The translations under genes were made by a program, and so were the position numbers. From Magnetococcales bacterium WMHbin3 (lineage in GTDB: Bacteria > Pseudomonadota > Magnetococcia > Magnetococcales > Magnetaquicoccaceae): a stretch of DNA of 64,000 bases. This document shows positions 1 through 10,328 of the stretch, one piece after another. The first letter of the stretch is position 1; every line of letters begins with the position of its first letter. The notes under the pieces are model-generated. The model saw nothing but the letters and a program-made list of their open reading frames with translations. It ran no database searches and was not told the origin of the DNA. Where the stretch lies: positions 16,365-80,364 of the forward strand of contig PDZX01000015.1 of assembly GCA_002753185.1 (NCBI GenBank), in the 5' to 3' direction.

Positions 1-1131
<1,131 letters not shown>

Positions 1132-1165
1132 CTATATTTGCTCTGCTTTTTACAGTTATATAAAA

Positions 1166-2962
1166 TCATCTGCCAAGCATTTCAAAAAATTGTTTTTGAT
1201 GAACCAGGAAAAGAGCCGCTCCCCACAAGATGGCGCATCCGTATGCGGCAATGCTCAGGAGTTTTGTGCTAATTCGTTTGGTTTTGTTTGCGCAATAATT
1301 CAGGGTGCGGATGATGGCGCCGTTGTTGATGGCAAGCACGATGCCATACATCAGACCAGCCAGGATCGTCAATCCGATCAGGGCGGGCGGTCCCGAATGG
1401 TGCAAAAAGGAGAGAATATGTGCCTCGGAGATGAATACATTATTTATAATACTGAAAATAATTATTTGAGTACACGCCATCCATACGAGCGGAATATAGG
1501 TCCAGGGGAACAATTTGTTGGCATAAACATCCAACTGCTCTTCCGTGGTCTGCCAGATGGCGGGCCAGGAGGTTCCGAACCGGTCGGAACCATTGCGCTT
1601 GAAGGTGTCGATCCTCATGGCGCGGCTCCATGTCCAAAATTGCAGGATCGCCACCCCTGAAATCATTATTGATTGGCTTATTACAAAAAGAGAAATTAAA
1701 AAAAATTGATTTTTTGCAAATTCAGGCAAAACACCCTCTTTTAAAAATAATAAAAGTAAATCAGCAATCAGGAGGCCAATTCCAAGGAGATAGAGCCGGA
1801 AGCCGATGCGATACCATCCCGTCGCCAGGGGAATCGGGGTCCACTCCAGGGATAAGCTCAATTGCGGACCGATGCGGTTGATGAACTCCGTCTGACGGCG
1901 CGTCACCCGCATTGCGATAAGAAAAGTCGATACGCCAACCGAAATCAGATTCAACGCAAAGGAGGTGTCGCCCGTGATCAAGGGATCCTGGATATTGTCG
2001 CGATGGAAGTAATTGATTTCTTGGAATATATGATTGTTATCGGTCTTGTCCGCCACGGCAGGCTGCGCCGGGGAATGCCATGCCGTGCCACCTTGCAGCA
2101 CCATTTCCAGATCCCGCGCCAGCGCGGAGCAAGAGGGATAACGGTCCTGGGGAGACTTGGCCAGACATTTGCCGAGAATGGCGTCCATCCCCGCAGGGAT
2201 CGATGCGAAAATGCGCGATACCGGTGTGGGATGCTCGTGAACGATTTTCCAGGAAATGGAACTGAATCCCTTGCCCGCAAAGGCCTTTTCGCCGGTCAGC
2301 ATCTCGTGGAGAACCGCACCCAGGGCAAAAAGATCCGACCGGGGATCCACATCCTTCGGCGTCTGAATCTGTTCCGGGGAGATGTAATTGGGTGTGCCAA
2401 TCACTTGCGCGGTGGCGGTAAGGTCCGATGCCAAGGTATGCGCGATGCCGAAATCCATGATCTTGACACTGCCATCCGGCTTGATGAGCAGGTTTGCAGG
2501 CTTGATGTCGCGATGCACCAGACCGGCCTTGTGGGCGACTTCCAGCCCTTGGCATACTTGAATGATGATTTTTATGGCTTCATCCGGAGGCAGGCGTTCC
2601 CGGGTGGCAAGAATCTCTTTCAGATTTTGTCCCTCGATGTGCTCCATGACAATGTAGAATTGATTTTTTTCCCATCCGGCGTCATGAACCGCCACGATGT
2701 TCGGATGTTGCAGCGTGGCCATGGTGCGTGCTTCCCGCTGGAACCGTTGGGTCGTTTCATCCTGTTCGGCGGTGTCGGAGAGGTCGGCGCGGAGGGTTTT
2801 GATGGCCACGGAGCGTTCCAGCATGATATCCGTGGCCAGAAACACCGTCCCCATTCCTCCTTGTCCCAAGGTGCGGTGAATGTGGTACTTGCCGGCAAAT
2901 GGCGGAGAGGTGGCATTTGTCGGGGAAGAATTGATGATGGTCGCGGATGTGTCTTCTTGCAT
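1166..2962 (-). CDS. Serine/threonine protein kinase with polytopic membrane C-terminus
   Basis: A Hanks-type kinase of 598 residues. The catalytic domain spans about residues 25-290, with the glycine loop GQGGMG (33-38), Lys55 in AIK, HRD 150-152, DFG 170-172 and a GTPNYISPEQ activation segment, so it should be active. A linker follows, then about five hydrophobic segments (roughly 386-407, 420-443, 487-508, 525-546, 568-588). This is unlike the single membrane span plus PASTA layout of PknB. No extracytoplasmic sensor domain is recognisable. I chose the ATG at 2962; an in-frame TTG at 3013 overlapping the rlmE stop would add 17 residues. The 3' membrane-coding part is more AT-rich than its neighbours. 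Substrate unknown. It lies between rlmE and guaB on one strand. Confidence 0.9.
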   Translation of the reverse strand: MQEDTSATIINSSPTNATSPPFAGKYHIHRTLGQGGMGTVFLATDIMLERSVAIKTLRADLSDTAEQDETTQRFQREARTMATLQHPNIVAVHDAGWEKNQFYIVMEHIEGQNLKEILATRERLPPDEAIKIIIQVCQGLEVAHKAGLVHRDIKPANLLIKPDGSVKIMDFGIAHTLASDLTATAQVIGTPNYISPEQIQTPKDVDPRSDLFALGAVLHEMLTGEKAFAGKGFSSISWKIVHEHPTPVSRIFASIPAGMDAILGKCLAKSPQDRYPSCSALARDLEMVLQGGTAWHSPAQPAVADKTDNNHIFQEINYFHRDNIQDPLITGDTSFALNLISVGVSTFLIAMRVTRRQTEFINRIGPQLSLSLEWTPIPLATGWYRIGFRLYLLGIGLLIADLLLLFLKEGVLPEFAKNQFFLISLFVISQSIMISGVAILQFWTWSRAMRIDTFKRNGSDRFGTSWPAIWQTTEEQLDVYANKLFPWTYIPLVWMACTQIIIFSIINNVFISEAHILSFLHHSGPPALIGLTILAGLMYGIVLAINNGAIIRTLNYCANKTKRISTKLLSIAAYGCAILWGAALFLVHQKQFFEMLGR

Positions 2963-3009
2963 AATCGTTTGCAACCCAAAATGGTTACCGCGAAAAGGGG
3001 ATCCGCTGG

Positions 3010-3699
3010 TCAAGGATCGGGCATGGAGGGGACGCGATCCTCCTCACCCGCACCCTTGCGAAACCCGATTCCCACCAGATACTGCTCCGCGCTGCGGTCG
3101 CGGCTGGCGGGGGGTTTTTCCACCTTGACGGAAGCGAACATCGAGCGGGCCTGGCGCACCTGGTCGTGAAAATCCGGCCCCTGGAACAGTTTCACCACCA
3201 GACGACCACCGGGACGCAGCACCTCGCGGGCGAACGCGAAGGCCGCCTCGGCCAGCAGACCGCCCCGCCCCTGATCGGCCAGCTTGTAGCCGGTCATGTT
3301 GGGGGCCATGTCCGACAACACCACGTCCGCCTGACCCGATGGCGCGAAACAGGCGCGTACCTGCTCGACAATCGCCTCCTCCAGAAAATCGCCCCGCACG
3401 ATCACCGCGCCGGGGAGCGGCTCCATGGGCAGCAGATCCACCGCCACCACCCGGCCCTCGCGACCGGCGCGTTCCACCGCCACCTGGGTCCAGCCCCCCG
3501 GAGCGGCCCCCAACTCCGCCACCGCGTCGCCACGGTTGACGAGTCCATGCCCCCGGTTGCGGGCCATGACCGATTGGTCCAGTTCCAACAGCTTGTAGGC
3601 CGCCCTGGAGCGGTATCCCTCCCGTCTGGCCGCCGCCACGTAAGGGTCGTTGCGATGCTCCTCCAGCCAGCGGGCGCTGGAAGGACGACGCGCAGTCAT
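3010..3699 (-). CDS. rlmE: 23S rRNA (uridine2552-2'-O)-methyltransferase RlmE
   Basis: RlmE/FtsJ methylates the 2'-OH of U2552 in the A loop of 23S rRNA late in 50S assembly, using SAM. The 229-residue protein has the family N-terminus (EHRNDPYVAAARREGYRSRA then AAYKLLEL) and motif I VAELGAAPGGWTQV. The K-D-K-E catalytic set is readable as AAYKLLE, LSDMAPN, LVVKLFQG and VEKPPASR. The ATG at 3699 overlaps the mntA stop as ATGA, indicating translational coupling. In many proteobacteria rlmE lies near greA, as here, so this position is probably ancestral and the toxin-antitoxin pair between them was inserted. Confidence 0.95.
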   Translation of the reverse strand: MTARRPSSARWLEEHRNDPYVAAARREGYRSRAAYKLLELDQSVMARNRGHGLVNRGDAVAELGAAPGGWTQVAVERAGREGRVVAVDLLPMEPLPGAVIVRGDFLEEAIVEQVRACFAPSGQADVVLSDMAPNMTGYKLADQGRGGLLAEAAFAFAREVLRPGGRLVVKLFQGPDFHDQVRQARSMFASVKVEKPPASRDRSAEQYLVGIGFRKGAGEEDRVPSMPDP

Positions 3700-4013
3700 G
3701 CTGCCTCCCCAATTGGGACCTGGATCACCTCATGACAACCCCGGATCACCTGCCGAAACGCCTCCCCGATTTGATCCCAGTCGCACACATCCACCGTAAT
3801 GGGCAAATCCGAGCAGGCGAACGCCTCCTTGACCCGCTCCACATCCCGCCACGTCAATCGGTTGGCCGGGTCCCGCAACACCAGATCCAGATCGGACCAG
3901 GTCACTGCCCGGCCCGTCACCCGCGAACCATAGGCCCATACCTCGCACCCCGGCGCCCAGGCCCGCAGAATCCGGCACACCTCGTTCAGGTGACTGGCGG
4001 CAAGGTCAATCAT
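3696..4013 (-). CDS. mntA: MNT-type nucleotidyltransferase antitoxin (MntA family)
   Basis: A minimal nucleotidyltransferase of 105 residues. It has the pol-beta fold signature GS-x-x-x-G followed by SDLDLVL (Gly29, Ser30, Asp41, Asp43), the metal-binding aspartates of the family. Characterised MntA antitoxins neutralise their HEPN partner HepT by transferring AMP to a tyrosine in the RX4HXY motif. The adjacent upstream gene encodes just such a protein. The ATG at 4013 overlaps the hepT end by 8 nt; a GTG at 4043 would add 10 residues. Its own stop overlaps the rlmE ATG. The enzyme motif is clear; the antitoxin role is inferred from family and context. Confidence 0.85.
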   Translation of the reverse strand: MIDLAASHLNEVCRILRAWAPGCEVWAYGSRVTGRAVTWSDLDLVLRDPANRLTWRDVERVKEAFACSDLPITVDVCDWDQIGEAFRQVIRGCHEVIQVPIGEAA

Positions 4014-4419
4014 CTCCGGCTTCCAGGTGATCGAGCAGCCCACGCCCTTCCTTCACCAATTCCCTGGCCGCCTGGAAGGCCCGCAGGGCATTGGACTCCT
4101 CATAGGTATGCGCGGAAACGTTGCGGGCGGCGTGAAATTCCATCCATGGCGCCGGATCCGGGATCAGACCCAGACGGGCGGCGCGTCGCAACAGCTCCTT
4201 GCGGCTGTAGAGCGGTCCGGCGGCTTCCGGACGGTCGTTTTCGGCGATCCAGCGGCGCATGGCGTTCCAGGCCAACTCGCAAGTGTATTCGAAACGCTGG
4301 ACCACGGAGTCCCGCAACGCCAATTCCAGCTCCCGGTCCTCTCCCGCCTTGTCGTGGTGCAGGCGCAAGGCGGTTTCCAGGCTGCGCAGGGCGTTCCTCA
4401 GGCTGTCTCGCGTGGCCAC
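4006..4419 (-). CDS. hepT: HEPN toxin of HepT type (HI0074 family)
   Basis: A 137-residue HEPN-fold helical protein of the 'nucleotidyltransferase substrate-binding' HI0074 family. The RNase-like motif RX4HXY is intact: Arg99, His104 and Tyr106 in RNVSAHTY. The FEYTCELAWNAM stretch typical of the family is near residue 43. In studied systems HepT cleaves RNA and MntA silences it by AMPylating the motif tyrosine. The start is a GTG at 4419, just 3 nt beyond the greA stop. No separate promoter is visible, so the toxin probably depends on the carAB-greA transcript. The pair could alternatively be a domesticated regulator; the intact motif argues for an active toxin. Confidence 0.85.
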   Translation of the reverse strand: MATRDSLRNALRSLETALRLHHDKAGEDRELELALRDSVVQRFEYTCELAWNAMRRWIAENDRPEAAGPLYSRKELLRRAARLGLIPDPAPWMEFHAARNVSAHTYEESNALRAFQAARELVKEGRGLLDHLEAGDD

Positions 4420-4422
4420 AGC

Positions 4423-4899
4423 CTAGAGATATTGAATGGCAAGGATTTCGTAACGGTGTACCCCGCCAGGGGCACGCACCTCCACCGAATCCCCCACCTC
4501 CTTGCCGATCAGCGCGCGGGCCATGGGGCTGGTGATCGAGATCATTCCCTGATCCAGGGCCGCTTCGTCCTCGCCCACGATCCGATAGGCGCTCTCCTGG
4601 TCGGTTTTTTCGTCCACCACCTTCACCTGGGCGCCGAAGACCACCTTGCTGGAGCGGATGCGGCTGGTGTCGATGATCTCGGCGTTGGCCAGCATGGTCT
4701 CGATCTCCTGGATGCGCCCCTCGTTGAAGGATTGCTGCTCCTTGGCGGCGTGATACTCGGCGTTTTCCGACAGATCGCCGTGATCCCTCGCCACGGAGAT
4801 CGCCTCCACGATCCTGGAGCGGTCCTCGGACTTGCGTCGCTTGAGTTCCGCCTTCAACTTCTCCGCCCCTTGCAGGGTCATCGGCACTTTTCCCAACAT
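4423..4899 (-). CDS. greA: Transcription elongation factor GreA
   Basis: GreA enters the RNA polymerase secondary channel and stimulates cleavage of backtracked RNA. The 158-residue product starts [19 protein letters not shown]. It has the coiled-coil tip [15 protein letters not shown] with the conserved acidic residues, and the C-terminal FKBP-like domain ending in [20 protein letters not shown]. The ATG at 4899 is preceded by an AAGGGGG ribosome-binding site. A longer open frame upstream is only antisense or other-frame reading of carB. It lies 38 nt downstream of carB on the same strand and 3 nt before hepT. Confidence 0.96.
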   Translation of the reverse strand: MLGKVPMTLQGAEKLKAELKRRKSEDRSRIVEAISVARDHGDLSENAEYHAAKEQQSFNEGRIQEIETMLANAEIIDTSRIRSSKVVFGAQVKVVDEKTDQESAYRIVGEDEAALDQGMISITSPMARALIGKEVGDSVEVRAPGGVHRYEILAIQYL

Positions 4900-4937
4900 A
4901 ATGCCCCCTTCTTTAATTTCGATGAGTTGGTTTCGTT

Positions 4938-7900
4938 CTATGGATAATAATCCTGCAATGCCTTGCAGGCAAAGACGGTCTCCCTGACCTCGGACATGGC
5001 CTCTACGGCGGCGCGCATGCCGGCCACGGTGGTGAAATAGGGAATGCCGGTCATCAACGCGGTCCGGCGCAACGAGAAGGAGTCGGCCAGGGCCTGCTTG
5101 CCCTGGGTGGTGTTGAACACCATGGCCACCTCGCCGTTCTTCATGGCGTCCACGATATCGGGCCGCCCCTCCAGCACCTTGTTGACCACCCGCACCACCA
5201 ACCCCTCCTGGGTGAGGTGGGCCGCCGTGCCGCGCGTGGCGCAGATGCGAAAGCCCATTTCCAGCAGCAGACGCGCGGGCGCGGTGATCGCCGCCTTGTC
5301 CGCCTCCTTGACCGAGATGAAGACCAATCCCTCGTGTCCCTCGCCATGGGCGCGGGGCAGGTAGGTGGCGGCGCTCTCCTGCGCCTTGGCGAAGGCCAGG
5401 CCGAAGCGACCGGCCAGCCCCATCACCTCGCCGGTGGATTTCATTTCCGGTCCCAATACCGTGTCCACGCCTGGGAATTTCTTGAAGGGAAACACCACCT
5501 CCTTGACCGCCACATGGTTCAATTCCGGCATCGAGGTCAGGGACACCTCCCGGAGCGAAGCCCCCGCCATGATGCGGGCCGCGAACTTGGCCAATGGCAC
5601 CCCGGTGGCCTTGGAGACGAACGGCACGGTGCGCGAGGCGCGTGGATTGACCTCCAGCAGATAGATCTCGCCGCACTTGATGGCGAACTGGATGTTCATC
5701 AGGCCGATGACATGCAGCGCGCTGGCCAGTTGCAGAGTCTGCCGTTCGATCTCCTCGAGCAGTTCCGCGCCCACGGAGTAGGGGGGCAGGGAGCAGGCCG
5801 AGTCTCCGGAGTGGACGCCGGCTTCTTCGATATGCTCCATGATGCCGCCGACAATGGCCTCCTTGCCGTCCGCCACGCAATCCACGTCGATTTCGATGGC
5901 GTCATTGAGAAAGTGGTCGATGAGCACCGGATGATCCGGGGAGGCGCGCACGGCGGTGAGCATGTAGCGGTCCAGGTCCATGGCGTCGTGAACGATCTCC
6001 ATGGCGCGACCACCCAGCACGTAGGAGGGGCGCACCACCACCGGGTAGCCCACGCGGGCGGCGACGGCCCGCGCCTCTTCCGGGGAGCGGGCAAGGCCGT
6101 TTTCCGGCTGTTTCAGGTCGAGTTGCCGCAACAGCACCTGGAACCGTTCCCGGTCCTCGGCCACGTCGATGGCCTCTGGCGAGGTGCCGATGATGGGCGC
6201 GCCGGCGGCCTCCAGGGGTTTGGCGAGTTTGAGCGGGGTTTGGCCACCGAACTGGACGATGATCCCTTCGGGTTGTTCCGTGTCCACGATGGCCAGGACA
6301 TCCTCCAGGGTGAGGGGTTCGAAGTAGAGACGGTCGGAGGTGTCGTAATCGGTGGAGACGGTTTCCGGGTTGCAGTTGACCATGATGGTCTCGAAACCCG
6401 CCTCCTTGAGGGCAAAGGCGGCATGAACGCAACAGTAGTCGAACTCGATCCCCTGGCCGATGCGGTTGGGTCCGCCGCCCAAGATCATGATCTTGCGGCG
6501 TTGCGACGGGCGCGCCTCGCACTGGCGTTCGTAGGTGGAGTAGAGATAGGCAGTCTGGGAGGCGAATTCCGCCGCGCAGGTGTCCACCCGCTTGAAGACC
6601 GGAGTGATGCCCAGACGCTTGCGCAGGGCGCGGATGTCGGCGGGTGTGCAGCCGAGCAGCACGCTCAGTCGCTGGTCGGAAAAGCCCATGGCCTTGAGCG
6701 TGCGCAGATGTTCCGGGGTGAGGTCGCCGGGCGCACGGCCCGCGATGGCGCGTTCCGCCTCGACGATCTGGAGGATCTGATCCAGGAACCAGGGGTCGAT
6801 GGCGGTGACATCGTGGATCCAGTCGATGCTTTTGCCCTGACGCATGGCGTCGGCCAACAGGAGAATGCGGTCGGGTCCGGGTTGGCTCAAGCGGCGCTTG
6901 AGTTCCGTTTCGGGCACCTCCGTCGGGTCGAAGCCGGACAGGCCGGTTTCCATGGAGCGCAGGGCCTTTTGCACCGACTCCTTGAAGGTGCGTCCGATGG
7001 CCATGGCCTCGCCCACCGATTTCATCTGGGTGGTCAGGATCGCCTCGGCCTGGGGGAATTTCTCGAAGGTGAAACGCGGGATCTTGGTGACCACGTAGTC
7101 GATGGAGGGTTCGAACGAGGCGGGGGTGACGCCGGTGATGTCATTCATGATTTCTGGCAGCAGGTAGCCCACCGCCAGTTTGGCGGCCACCTTGGCGATG
7201 GGGAAACCGGTGGCCTTGGAGGCGAGCGCCGAGGAACGCGAGACGCGGGGATTCATTTCGATGATGATCATGCGTCCGGTTCTGGGGTGGATGGCGAACT
7301 GGACGTTGGATCCGCCGGTATCCACGCCGATCTCCCGCAGCACGGCGATGGAGGCGTCGCGGAGTTCCTGCAACTCCTTGTCGGTGAGGGTCTGGGCCGG
7401 GGCCACGGTGATGGAGTCGCCGGTATGGATCCCCATGGGGTCGAGGTTTTCGATGGAGCAGACGATGATGGCGTTATCGGCCATGTCGCGTACCACCTCC
7501 ATTTCGAACTCCTTCCAGCCCAGGAGGGACTCTTCCACCAGGACCTCGTGGGTGGGGGAGGCGTCGAGTCCGAGGCGGATCAGTTCGACGTACTCGTCGC
7601 GGTTGTAGGCCACGCCGCCGCCGGTGCCGCCCAGGGTGAAGCTGGGGCGCAGGATGGCGGGAAAGCCGACCTCTTCCAGGACCTCGAGGGCCTCTTCCAG
7701 GGAGTGGGCGAAGCCGGAGCGGGGCAATCCCAGGCCGATGCGGTGCATGGCGGCCTTGAACTGCATGCGGTCCTCGGCCTTGGTGATCGCCTCGCGGGAT
7801 GCGCCGATCAGTTCCACGCCGTACTCGTCGAGGATACCGATATTGGCCAGGGCCATGGCGAGGTTGAGGGCGGTTTGCCCCCCCATGGTGGGGAGCAGGG

Positions 7901-8153
7901 CGTCCGGGCGCTCCTGACGGATGATGCAGGAGAGGGATTCCAGGGTGAGGGGTTCCACATAGGTGCGATCCGCCAGTTCCGGATCGGTCATGATGGTGGC
8001 GGGATTCGAGTTGACCAGAATCACCTCGTACCCTTCTTCCTTGAGGGCCTTGCACGCCTGGACTCCGGAGTAGTCGAACTCGCACGCCTGGCCGATGACG
8101 ATGGGGCCGGCCCCGATGATGAGTATTCTATGGATGTCGCTACGTTTTGGCAT
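4938..8153 (-). CDS. carB: Carbamoyl-phosphate synthase large subunit
   Basis: CarB makes carbamoyl phosphate from bicarbonate, two ATP and ammonia channelled from CarA, feeding pyrimidine and arginine synthesis. The 1071-residue protein has two homologous ATP-grasp halves, each beginning with an [16 protein letters not shown] dinucleotide-like loop and an EFDYSG/EFDYCC segment. Paired motifs such as [10 protein letters not shown] and [15 protein letters not shown] follow. The C-terminal MGS-like allosteric domain occupies about the last 140 residues. Length is normal for the family. It starts 27 nt after carA ends and is followed by greA. Confidence 0.98.
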   Translation of the reverse strand: MPKRSDIHRILIIGAGPIVIGQACEFDYSGVQACKALKEEGYEVILVNSNPATIMTDPELADRTYVEPLTLESLSCIIRQERPDALLPTMGGQTALNLAMALANIGILDEYGVELIGASREAITKAEDRMQFKAAMHRIGLGLPRSGFAHSLEEALEVLEEVGFPAILRPSFTLGGTGGGVAYNRDEYVELIRLGLDASPTHEVLVEESLLGWKEFEMEVVRDMADNAIIVCSIENLDPMGIHTGDSITVAPAQTLTDKELQELRDASIAVLREIGVDTGGSNVQFAIHPRTGRMIIIEMNPRVSRSSALASKATGFPIAKVAAKLAVGYLLPEIMNDITGVTPASFEPSIDYVVTKIPRFTFEKFPQAEAILTTQMKSVGEAMAIGRTFKESVQKALRSMETGLSGFDPTEVPETELKRRLSQPGPDRILLLADAMRQGKSIDWIHDVTAIDPWFLDQILQIVEAERAIAGRAPGDLTPEHLRTLKAMGFSDQRLSVLLGCTPADIRALRKRLGITPVFKRVDTCAAEFASQTAYLYSTYERQCEARPSQRRKIMILGGGPNRIGQGIEFDYCCVHAAFALKEAGFETIMVNCNPETVSTDYDTSDRLYFEPLTLEDVLAIVDTEQPEGIIVQFGGQTPLKLAKPLEAAGAPIIGTSPEAIDVAEDRERFQVLLRQLDLKQPENGLARSPEEARAVAARVGYPVVVRPSYVLGGRAMEIVHDAMDLDRYMLTAVRASPDHPVLIDHFLNDAIEIDVDCVADGKEAIVGGIMEHIEEAGVHSGDSACSLPPYSVGAELLEEIERQTLQLASALHVIGLMNIQFAIKCGEIYLLEVNPRASRTVPFVSKATGVPLAKFAARIMAGASLREVSLTSMPELNHVAVKEVVFPFKKFPGVDTVLGPEMKSTGEVMGLAGRFGLAFAKAQESAATYLPRAHGEGHEGLVFISVKEADKAAITAPARLLLEMGFRICATRGTAAHLTQEGLVVRVVNKVLEGRPDIVDAMKNGEVAMVFNTTQGKQALADSFSLRRTALMTGIPYFTTVAGMRAAVEAMSEVRETVFACKALQDYYP

Positions 8154-8180
8154 GGTGCCTCGCGAATTCGTTTTGAGTCG

Positions 8181-9329
8181 TCAGACGCCCGTCATCAGCT
8201 GCATGAATTGGCGGAAGAGATAATGGGCGTCGTGGGGTCCGGGGCTGGCCTCGGGGTGGTGTTGCACGGAGAAGACCGGCTGATGACGCATGCGGACCCC
8301 CTCGATGGTGCCGTCGAACAGGGAGCGGTGGGTCACTTCCAGGGAGGCGGGGAGGTTTTGTTCTTCCACCACGAAGCCGTGGTTTTGCGAGGTCACTTCC
8401 ACCTGGCCGGTCAGGAGGTTCTTGACCGGGTGATTGCCGCCCCGGTGGCCGAATTTCAGTTTGCGGGTTTTGGCGCCCAGGGCCAGGGCAAGCATTTGGT
8501 GGCCCAGGCAGATGCCGAAAATGGGGACACTGGTTTTCAGCAACTGGCTTATCGCAAGAATGGCGTGGTGGACCGCCTCTGGATCCCCTGGGCCATTGGA
8601 GAGAAAAATGCCGTCCGGCTGGAAGGCGAGGACCTCCTCGGCGGTGGTGCTGGAGGGGAGGACGGTCAGGTTGCAGCCCACCTCGACCAGGGAGCGCAGG
8701 ATATTGTGTTTGATGCCGTAGTCGAGCACGACGACCCGTTTCTGGCCTGGTGGGTTGGGCAGTGGGTTCGGGGAGTGCCAGATATCGTTTTTCCACTCGG
8801 TGAGACCCTGGGTCCAGGAGTGGACGGCGGGGCAGGTGACTTCGGCGGTGAGGTCCATGCCGGTCAGTCCTGGCCAGGCGCGTGCCTTGGCGACCAGGGA
8901 GGCGGTATCGAAATCGATGGTGGAGATGGCGCCGCGCATGGCGCCGTGGTCGCGCAGGTGGTTGACCAGTTGGCGGGTATCGATCCCCTCGATGGCCGGG
9001 ATGTCGTGGCGTTTGAGGAAGGCGGAGAGGGATTCGCGGGCGCGCCAGTTGGAGACCAGGCGGGCGTTTTCCCGCACCACGAAGCCGCGGATGTGGGGGT
9101 GATCGGACTCCATGTCTTCCGGATTGACGCCGACGTTGCCGATCTGCGGGGCGGTCATGGTGACGATCTGTCCGGCGTAGGAGGGATCGGTGATGATTTC
9201 CTGGTAGCCGGTGATGGAACTGTTGAAACAGACTTCGCCGACCTGTTCGCCCGGTGCGCCGAAGGAGAAGCCATCGAAGCGGGTGCCGTCTTCCAGCGTC
9301 AGAACCGCCGGGAATTTGTCACTTGTCAT
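8181..9329 (-). CDS. carA: Carbamoyl-phosphate synthase small (glutaminase) subunit
   Basis: CarA is the glutamine amidotransferase subunit that hydrolyses glutamine and passes ammonia to CarB. The 382-residue protein has the N-terminal CarA domain (SSITGYQEIITDPSYAGQI) and a class I amidotransferase domain with the nucleophile in FGICLGHQML and the HPEASPGPHD histidine/glutamate pair. The ATG at 9329 follows a good sigma70 promoter (9372-9400) with a short leader of about 36 nt. It heads the minus-strand chain carA-carB-greA. Confidence 0.98.
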   Translation of the reverse strand: MTSDKFPAVLTLEDGTRFDGFSFGAPGEQVGEVCFNSSITGYQEIITDPSYAGQIVTMTAPQIGNVGVNPEDMESDHPHIRGFVVRENARLVSNWRARESLSAFLKRHDIPAIEGIDTRQLVNHLRDHGAMRGAISTIDFDTASLVAKARAWPGLTGMDLTAEVTCPAVHSWTQGLTEWKNDIWHSPNPLPNPPGQKRVVVLDYGIKHNILRSLVEVGCNLTVLPSSTTAEEVLAFQPDGIFLSNGPGDPEAVHHAILAISQLLKTSVPIFGICLGHQMLALALGAKTRKLKFGHRGGNHPVKNLLTGQVEVTSQNHGFVVEEQNLPASLEVTHRSLFDGTIEGVRMRHQPVFSVQHHPEASPGPHDAHYLFRQFMQLMTGV

Positions 9330-9371
9330 GGTCCACCCTGGAATGATTGGTTATGCTCTTGCACGGACCAA

Positions 9372-9400
9372 TTTATACTCTCCCTTGGCGTGCAAGTCAA
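9372..9400 (-). promoter_or_regulatory. Sigma70-type promoter of the carAB chain
   Basis: On the minus strand TTGACT (9395-9400) and TATAAA (9372-9377) are separated by exactly 17 nt. Predicted transcription starts near 9365, about 36 nt before the carA ATG. No pyrimidine-responsive leader peptide or attenuator is evident in so short a leader. Confidence 0.75.
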
Positions 9401-9499
9401 CGCGGGTGGACGAGCGGGAAAAATTCCGTTAACCTGAACCGGCTTCGGCTTGGAATTCACTTTCGATCTTTCATCTTTCTTTAGAAGAGGCGGCTGACG

Positions 9500-10327
9500 A
9501 TGAAACGTTCCGGCAAGGCGGTATGGATCGGGTTGAGCGCGTTGCTGATGATGCAGGCGCGGCTGGCCACGGCAGGGGGGTGGCTGGGGATCACGGTGCA
9601 ATCCCCGGAGGGGGTGCAGGTGGGGGAGATCATGAAGGACGGTCCGGGGGACAAGTCCGGACTGCACCGGAATGACATCCTGATGAAGATGGACGGCAAG
9701 CCGATCACTTCGTTGGCGCAATTCATGGCGATGCTGGAGGCCGCCCCGCCTGGCAAGGAGATGGTATTGAGTCTGTTGCGGCGTGGCGAGGAGCGGGAGT
9801 TGAAGATCACGCCGGACGACAGCGCCTTGCATCAATCGGTGCGACCGGACGGTCGGCAGATGGGCGGGATGGAGATGCCGTCCGAGACGCAGCCGAAGGA
9901 GCGGGTATGGCGGCGTTCCGAGCCGCCGTGGCAGCAGCAGGGGGTGTCGCCCATGCTGCCCGGCAACCTGGAGCCGCCGCGCGGGGAGGTCGAGCCGCCG
10001 CGCATGCCGGTGGCCCCTTACGAGCCGCCGGAGCCGCCTGCCACCGCCTGGCTGGGGGTGGCCCCGGAGTTGACCCAGGCGGGGGTGATCGTCACGCAGG
10101 TGGCTCCGGGTGGGCCTGGGGAGCGTGCCGGGATGAAGCCAGGGGATGTGATCATATCGGTGAGCGGGCAATCGGTCTCTTCGCCGCGGGCCATGGCGCG
10201 GGTGTTGCGGTCGTTTCGGCCCAAGGATCTGGTGGAGGTGACGATCAACCGCAATGGTCAGATCATCGATGTGCAGGCGCAACTGATCGCCCCGCCGGTC
10301 TCACCGGCGGAAGGGCCGGGTCAGTGA
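9500..10327 (+). CDS. Secreted protein with two PDZ domains
   Basis: A 275-residue protein with an N-terminal signal peptide (about residues 1-25, hydrophobic core then ATAGG). It carries two PDZ domains, at about residues 28-100 (WLGITVQSPEGVQVGEIMKD) and about 183-262 (WLGVAPELTQAGVIVTQVAP). They are joined by a proline- and glutamate-rich linker. No trypsin-like protease domain precedes them, so this is not a full DegP/DegQ. It could be a periplasmic adaptor, scaffold or substrate-recognition protein. It starts 5' of map with only 1 nt between them, so the two are likely cotranscribed. Confidence 0.85.
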   Translation: MKRSGKAVWIGLSALLMMQARLATAGGWLGITVQSPEGVQVGEIMKDGPGDKSGLHRNDILMKMDGKPITSLAQFMAMLEAAPPGKEMVLSLLRRGEERELKITPDDSALHQSVRPDGRQMGGMEMPSETQPKERVWRRSEPPWQQQGVSPMLPGNLEPPRGEVEPPRMPVAPYEPPEPPATAWLGVAPELTQAGVIVTQVAPGGPGERAGMKPGDVIISVSGQSVSSPRAMARVLRSFRPKDLVEVTINRNGQIIDVQAQLIAPPVSPAEGPGQ

Positions 10328-10328
10328 C

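Noticed and set aside
5217..9437. A 1406-codon open frame on the plus strand
   Set aside because: It lies entirely antisense to carB and carA, whose protein motifs are unmistakable. Long antisense frames are expected in GC-rich coding DNA.
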